Below are positions 58,850 through 64,000 of a DNA stretch of 64,000 nt, piece by piece. The position numbers were made by a program, and so were the translations under genes. Below the pieces are notes generated by a model. The model was given only the letters and a program-made list of their open reading frames with translations, searched no databases and was not told the DNA's origin. Origin of the DNA: Benincasa hispida (Eukaryota; Streptophyta; Magnoliopsida; Cucurbitales; Cucurbitaceae). Each line of letters opens with the position of its first letter. Within the stretch, counting starts at the first letter, position 1. The stretch lies in contig NC_052350.1 in the NCBI RefSeq assembly GCF_009727055.1, positions 24,791,933 to 24,855,932 on the forward strand, written 5' to 3'.

Positions 58850-61480
58850 ATATAATAAAAATAGATGTCCAATGCTTAGTGTCCTAAAAGCCATGTGTTA
58901 TTTTTCATGTTGTCTATATGGCTTGTAATAATTCATGCTTGGTGTCCATGTGATTACAATTCTGCATTATTTAAAATCAGTTTAAAATTGTTATTATGCG
59001 GAGAAAAAATGATCAATGCTGATATGTTAAAGAAGACATTTTCTACATTTCATGTCTCGAACGTGCTCCTGCAGTAGCAATATCGAGAGAAAGGTTTTAA
59101 ACAGTATTATGAATTAATTTCATGTCTTCTCGTGGTCAAACAAAATAACGAGTTATTGATGAAAAATCATGAATCTCAACCAACCAGAAAGACACTATTC
59201 CCTGGAGTGAATCCTGTGAATTTTAATAATATCGTGGTTGCGATTAAGGTCGAGGTCATGACCGTGGCAGAGGAAGAAATCATTATTATTTTCATGGTAG
59301 TCATTTTAATCATTCAAATTTCAAAAGAACCACACAAAATGATGATCATAAAGGAAAAGTTCCATAAGATAAGAGTTCAAAAAGTGTTGAAAATAAATGC
59401 TTCCAAGCGGAATGACTGGCCATTGGTCACGTACCTGTCGTACATCAAAACACTTAGTTGACCTCTATCAAGCCTCCTTGAAGAAAAAAGGAAAAAATGT
59501 GGAAGCAAATTTTTCATACCAGAATAATGATATACTTGACCCATCTCATATGAAAAACGTGGATGTGGCGGACTTCTTTGAATCTCCCGAAGAGAAGATT
59601 GGCGCAGTTGACGGAGCATCAAGTGTTTCTTTTGATTTTGAAAATATCTAGACTTAATGTTGTTGTTTTCTTTTATCTATCTTCATGTTTTTTTAATAAC
59701 TTTTGTATATTTTAAGTGTTGTTTTTCTTATTGTAATTATTTTCTTTTAATGAAGAAACATGGATCATTTTCATATGTTGGATGTTTAAAAAATGAGCAA
59801 AGAAGATCTATGTCTGGAAGACAGAGCAACTACACACACAATACTTACAAATGAAAAATACTTTTCCAAATTGACAATGTTGAAAGCAAAAGTAAATACA
59901 ATATCAGGTTCTGCAAACTTGATTGAAGGTTTTGGAAAAGCAAATATTATTTTATCTAGATGAACAAAATTTACAATTGACAATGCATTGTTTTCTAGTC
60001 AATCAAAGAGAAATCTTCTAAGTTTTAAAAATATACGTTGTAATGGTTATCATATTGAGACTGATAGTAAAAATAATGTAAAATATCTATATATTATCTC
60101 TACTGTCTCAAATGAAAAATGTATATTGAAAAAATTGCCTGTTTATTTTCTGAATTGTATTATACTTATATATGAGTAATTGAAACATATGCAACAATGG
60201 ACCTGAAGTTCGTGAATTCAGATATATTTACAATTTGGCATGATCGATTGGGTCATCCAAGATCTATAATAATGAGAAGAATTATTGAGAATTCAAATGA
60301 ACACTCATTGAGGAACCAGAAGATTCTTCAATCTAATGAATTATCATGTGATGCATTCTCTCAAGACAAATTAATAATTAGACCATACTAGCTAAAGTGG
60401 GGACTGAATCACCTCCATTTTTAGAATGAATTCATGGTGATATATGTGGACCTATTAACCCACCAAGTGGACCATTTATATATTTTTTGGTATTAATAGA
60501 TGCATCCAGTAGATGGTCAAATGTGTGCTTATTATCAAGTCGAAATCTTGCATTTACAAGATTACCTGCTCAAATAATTAAGTTAAAAGCACAATTTCCT
60601 GATTATACAATTAAGACCATTTGTCTTGATAATGCTGGCGAATTTACATCCCAAACTTTTGATAATTATTGTATGTCAATTGGGATAAGTATTGAATATC
60701 CTATAACTCATGTTCATACACAAAATGGTTTAGCAGAATCATTTATAAAATGTTTTCAATTAATTGCAAGACCATTACTTATAAGAGCTAAGCTTTCTTC
60801 ATCTATATGAGGACATGCTATTTTGCATGTAATGTCATTTGTACGCATTAGGCCAGTAGCTTATCATAAGTAATCGCCATTACAATTAGCTTATGGTCAC
60901 GAGCCAAATATTTCTCATATGAGAATATTTGGGTGTGTAGTATATGCTCCAATTGCTCCACCACAATACACTAAGATGGGTTCTCAAAGGAGGTTAGGAA
61001 TATATGTTGGATATGATTCCCCATAAATTATTAAATATCTTGAACCGTTGACATGTGATGTTTACTGCACGATTTGCTGATTGTCATTTTAATGAGACAA
61101 ATTTTCCAACATTAGGGGGAGGAATTAAGAAATTGAAAAAATAAATTACATGTGCATCATTATTATCTCATTTAGATCCCTGTATAGATCAATATGAACT
61201 TGAAGCTCAGAAAATAATTCATTTGAAAAATATAGTAAATCAATTATCAGATGCATTTATAGATGCAAAGAAAGTAACTAAGTCACATATACCAGCTGCA
61301 AATGTTCCATAAAAAATTGATATCCCAACACAACAAGTTGTCACTAATGAGTCTGGAACACGTCAGAACTATGGTAGACTAATGGGTTCCAAAGATAAAA
61401 ATCCTCGAAAACGAAAAAAAAAATTAATAGTGAAAAAGACTTGGTTGAAGATGTAAATACTGAAGGAACTTTTATCAAAG
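58850..61480 (+). pseudogene. Copia-4: decayed Ty1/Copia gag-protease-integrase
   Basis: Gag pieces at 58895-59160 (LKKTFSTFHVSNVLLQ, then NNELLMKNHE) and 59397-59651 (GHWSRTCRTSKHLVDLYQASL, a damaged zinc knuckle). Protease pieces follow near 59800-60180. The integrase N-terminus at 60220-60400 has the H-x4-H pair in WHDRLGH but only one of the two cysteines. The integrase core at 60430-60810 has aspartates in LIDASSRW and CLDNAGEF and a glutamate in NGLAESFIK. Weaker frames continue to about 61480, and RT and RNase H are not found. Stops and frameshifts are frequent. No LTR of its own is recognised, so the ends are approximate. Confidence 0.8.
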
Positions 61481-61781
61481 AGAACCATTGTGACAGAATT
61501 ACAAGCATTCACAAGCATACAAACTAGTTACGCATCTCAGAACAAATTACGACATGCTTTAGAAATTAAATACAAAAGAAGTGAGAGACTTATCTTTGAA
61601 GAACTCTTCTTTCACAGGTCTCTCGCTCCCGTGAAGTACTTGGACAGTAATAATTTGCTCTTGTCCATATCGTCTACCCAATTGTCCAGTAGTCACGAAC
61701 AAACTTCTCCACAAACAAGTAACCTCTCGGACACCATCACTCAGTAACCTTAGTATTCTCAAAGTGAGAATCTATAAGGTA
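61481..61781. other. Junction sequence between Copia-4 and the inverted LTR
   Basis: An 85-codon frame at 61490-61747 overlaps it but has no domain I recognise. No gene supported. Confidence 0.4.
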
Positions 61782-63480
61782 TGTGAAAGATCTCATATCG
61801 TAGAGTTCCATGAGTGCGTTCGGATCGCTCCGGTCTCACCGTGATCGAAATACACATTATACATTCAACACATACAGTTATGCAAATAAACTCTAATTAA
61901 CGGCATGCTACAAACAACAAAATAACAAAGGGACAGAGTTCCATACCAGTTGAAGACAATCTTCACCTCCGAAACTCCAATGCAGCGGAAACCCTCCACA
62001 TGATCTACCAACGCCCAGCGGAAACATTGATTGCAGCAGCACGAACAACGCAAACTCACGACTGCAATGGGGATGACACCACCACTAAAGAGCCTCGGGT
62101 ATTCTCGGAGTGAAAACCCAAAGGGTGGGCTTTGGTGAATTTGGTAAAGGAAGGAGGAAACANNNNNNNNNNNNNNNNNNNNNNNNNCGAAATTGTATAG
62201 GCCAAATAAAGTAAGCTGGACAAGGAAAAGTAGTCCGCATCTCGCATAGTCAGTAAATGATAGACGTGTTAAAATGAAGCCTACACGATCGTGTAGGAAT
62301 TTACCTGAGACCGAATCGTTTAGGAAAAGTACGATTGGTTTAGTAAGACAAACCACACTACACTTATACCAACCGCATAGTATTTAGTAGACGCTATACG
62401 ACCCTTATCGATATAGGAAAAATAGCGTGCAATCGTTTAGCTGCGTAGGAGTGGATCAGCGAATCGATTTCTTCGATACGAATCATGAAGATCTATCGTA
62501 TAAGTCTCTCAAAGCAATCTGTATCTGATAACAATACCACCAGCACGCTCTCGAATTTTTCTCTTGGGACGAATTGGAAATTGACGGGGCGATAAGAATG
62601 AAAACATTTTTCATTTTAATTTCATCACGTTAAATTAAACTGGACAGCCTCCCCCACTAACCCAGCGTCTGAACAATGAAAATTTTTGGCATAAATTATC
62701 TTAATAATAACCAATTAACTTAATAATAAATATAATCATTATTATATTTTTCGTACCACTCCCTATATGTTTCGATTGAGCAACGATAATTCACATACTA
62801 AGTATTTTTCTCCTCTACTTGGAGTATCTAAACATGATTTATATCTTAATTTTTCTCCCAAGACAATTATCTGCATAAATTGTAGTCCCAATCTATATCA
62901 ATATATAATTAACCAGATCAATATAATATCGATACACTATAATCGAACTTCCTCTTGTAAATTGTGAAAACATTCAAATTACTCAAATACTGGTTCTCGA
63001 ACTTTGCATCCAGCTTATCCAAGGGGACCTAATGGAACCTGTGGCTCGAAGCTCAAACGGTCACCCGTTGCAATAGGACTGTACTTTAAACTCTTATAGC
63101 CATGAGTCCACCATCTGTTAACGTATCAAGAACAATTCTACTAAGAAGAGAACCCAAACAGCGTAAGCCTTCTAAGACCTATAGATCTATATTTCTCGTG
63201 TCCCATTCTTTAGGATATGAACCTAGAGTCAATCAACCCGAGTTACGATGACCCTTCATAGATGCTCGTAAATACAACCCCAAATTAATCGTTTAGCCGC
63301 CTGGTAGTTACCATCTCACTTCTTACGTACCACCTGATGTCCTTTAATGTAACAATACAAATAGGTGTGAAACACCTCGCTCTGGGCCAAGAGAAGGTGT
63401 GTGGCACCAACATCGTCAAGGCCCTTAAGAGAAGCAAAGCAAATAAGGTATAATAGTGCCAAACGAGGGGCTAAGAAGAA
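61782..63480 (-). repeat. Inverted, diverged Copia-1-family LTR
   Basis: On the minus strand 62100-61782 follows the end of the Copia-1 LTR (CGAGAATACC, TTTGTAGCATG, ATAACTGTATGTG, TTTCGATCACGGTGAGACC, ending TTTCACA). 63460-62990 follows its front (GGCACCACACACCTTCTCTTGG, TATTTACGAGCATC, AGGTCCCCTTGG). Palindromes such as CTACACGATCGTGTAG (62281-62296) lie between. The lower end is a clean TG at 61782; the upper end is truncated near 63480. A 25-N gap interrupts it. Confidence 0.75.
62163..62187. other. Assembly gap, 25 N
   Basis: 25 N inside the inverted LTR. Unlike the first gap I see no obvious duplication of the flanks. Confidence 0.98.
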
Positions 63481-64000
63481 ATAGCGATAAAGGAAAGAAG
63501 CAACTACGAGCGATTGAAAGCGGACAGAATTGAAATAGGAATAAAAAAAATTCAGATATTAATGAAAAGTAGTTCGATCTGACTTAATTGAAAGAATTCA
63601 CTTAACTAACTGTGATTGATTAATCGTAATTCAAACTGATTGTATTATACACTCCGAAAAGTTATGGTTAAACACACCCAACTTAATATAAGTTCATACA
63701 GGGACTTAACACCTTGGAACAAAATTGAAATGCTGAATTCTGGCAAAGCCCTTGAGCCACTGTCTCGGGGGCGATGTGCTTATCAGTCATAGTGGACCCT
63801 GTAAGGACGACCTGGCGCATGTCTTACCTTTTCCTATTCACGCTCATAACCCTTAAGTTGAGCCATGTAAGATCCACATTCCTATGTCTCTGATTCGACC
63901 GCCATTGAAGGAAAGGCTGTGGTGACGTTCATGGCTATACCTGTTCAACCAACATATAATAAGTGAAGCAACCAATAGATAAATTAAATTGATGTGGACG
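63481..64000. other. Right-edge sequence, unassigned
   Basis: No coding frame of note. 63730-63960 has a higher GC content and looks like part of another repeat, which I do not recognise. Confidence 0.4.

Noticed and set aside
61865..62356. 163-codon minus-strand frame across the second N gap
   Set aside because: It spans undefined bases and lies in an LTR remnant; no domain is recognised.

Overview
This is a repeat-dense, AT-rich stretch of a flowering-plant nuclear genome, probably a eudicot. Several retrotransposon proteins and the TGATAGA/TCTATCA repeats resemble what I remember from cucurbits such as melon and cucumber. That species-level guess comes from memory, not from a search. Only two host genes are well supported, and both lie on the minus strand. 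One is an intact, intronless BAHD acyltransferase (51395-52771). The other is a four-exon DUF936 protein of 694 residues (53172-55558). Almost everything else is LTR retrotransposon in various states of decay.

Positions 1-29150 are one nested stack. The outer element is a Ty1/Copia (Copia-1). Its 5' LTR runs off the left edge (1-608) and its 3' LTR is 27169-29150. Its long leader is split by a Ty3/Gypsy of Athila/Tat type (Athila-1, 2414-22593), inserted with a perfect 5-bp target duplication, CTTGG. Inside Athila-1 sit a chromovirus-type Gypsy (5767-13285) and a coding-free Athila relative (Athila-2, 13307-18210). The chromovirus right end, the Athila-2 left end and the Athila-1 protease plus front of RT are all missing at one junction (13285/13307). 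One deletion explains all three losses.

Positions 29160-45588 hold older debris: a minus-strand Gypsy RT/RNase H, two decayed LTR blocks, a Gypsy gag remnant, a minus-strand Copia (Copia-2, about 35940-40920, perhaps to 42728), and an unclassified block. Positions 45589-50490 are a truncated relative of the Copia-1 LTR and leader (Copia-3), interrupted by a 2.4-kb solo LTR. After the two host genes come a region rich in short TCTATCA/TGATAGA palindromes (56500-58660), a decayed Copia (Copia-4, about 58850-61480), and an inverted, diverged LTR of the Copia-1 family (61782 to about 63480).

There are two 25-N assembly gaps (7878-7902 and 62163-62187). The sequence after the first gap repeats the sequence before it with many one-base indels and huge A runs, which points to an uncorrected assembly join rather than biology.

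No retroelement here has intact coding capacity. Stops, frameshifts, a deleted RT core in Copia-1 and missing domains elsewhere all argue against autonomous activity. I saw no tRNA, rRNA or CRISPR. The most unusual sequence-level signal is a set of degenerate 16-bp palindromes built on CTAAACGATCGTTTAG, found in the leaders or LTRs of three related Copia copies.
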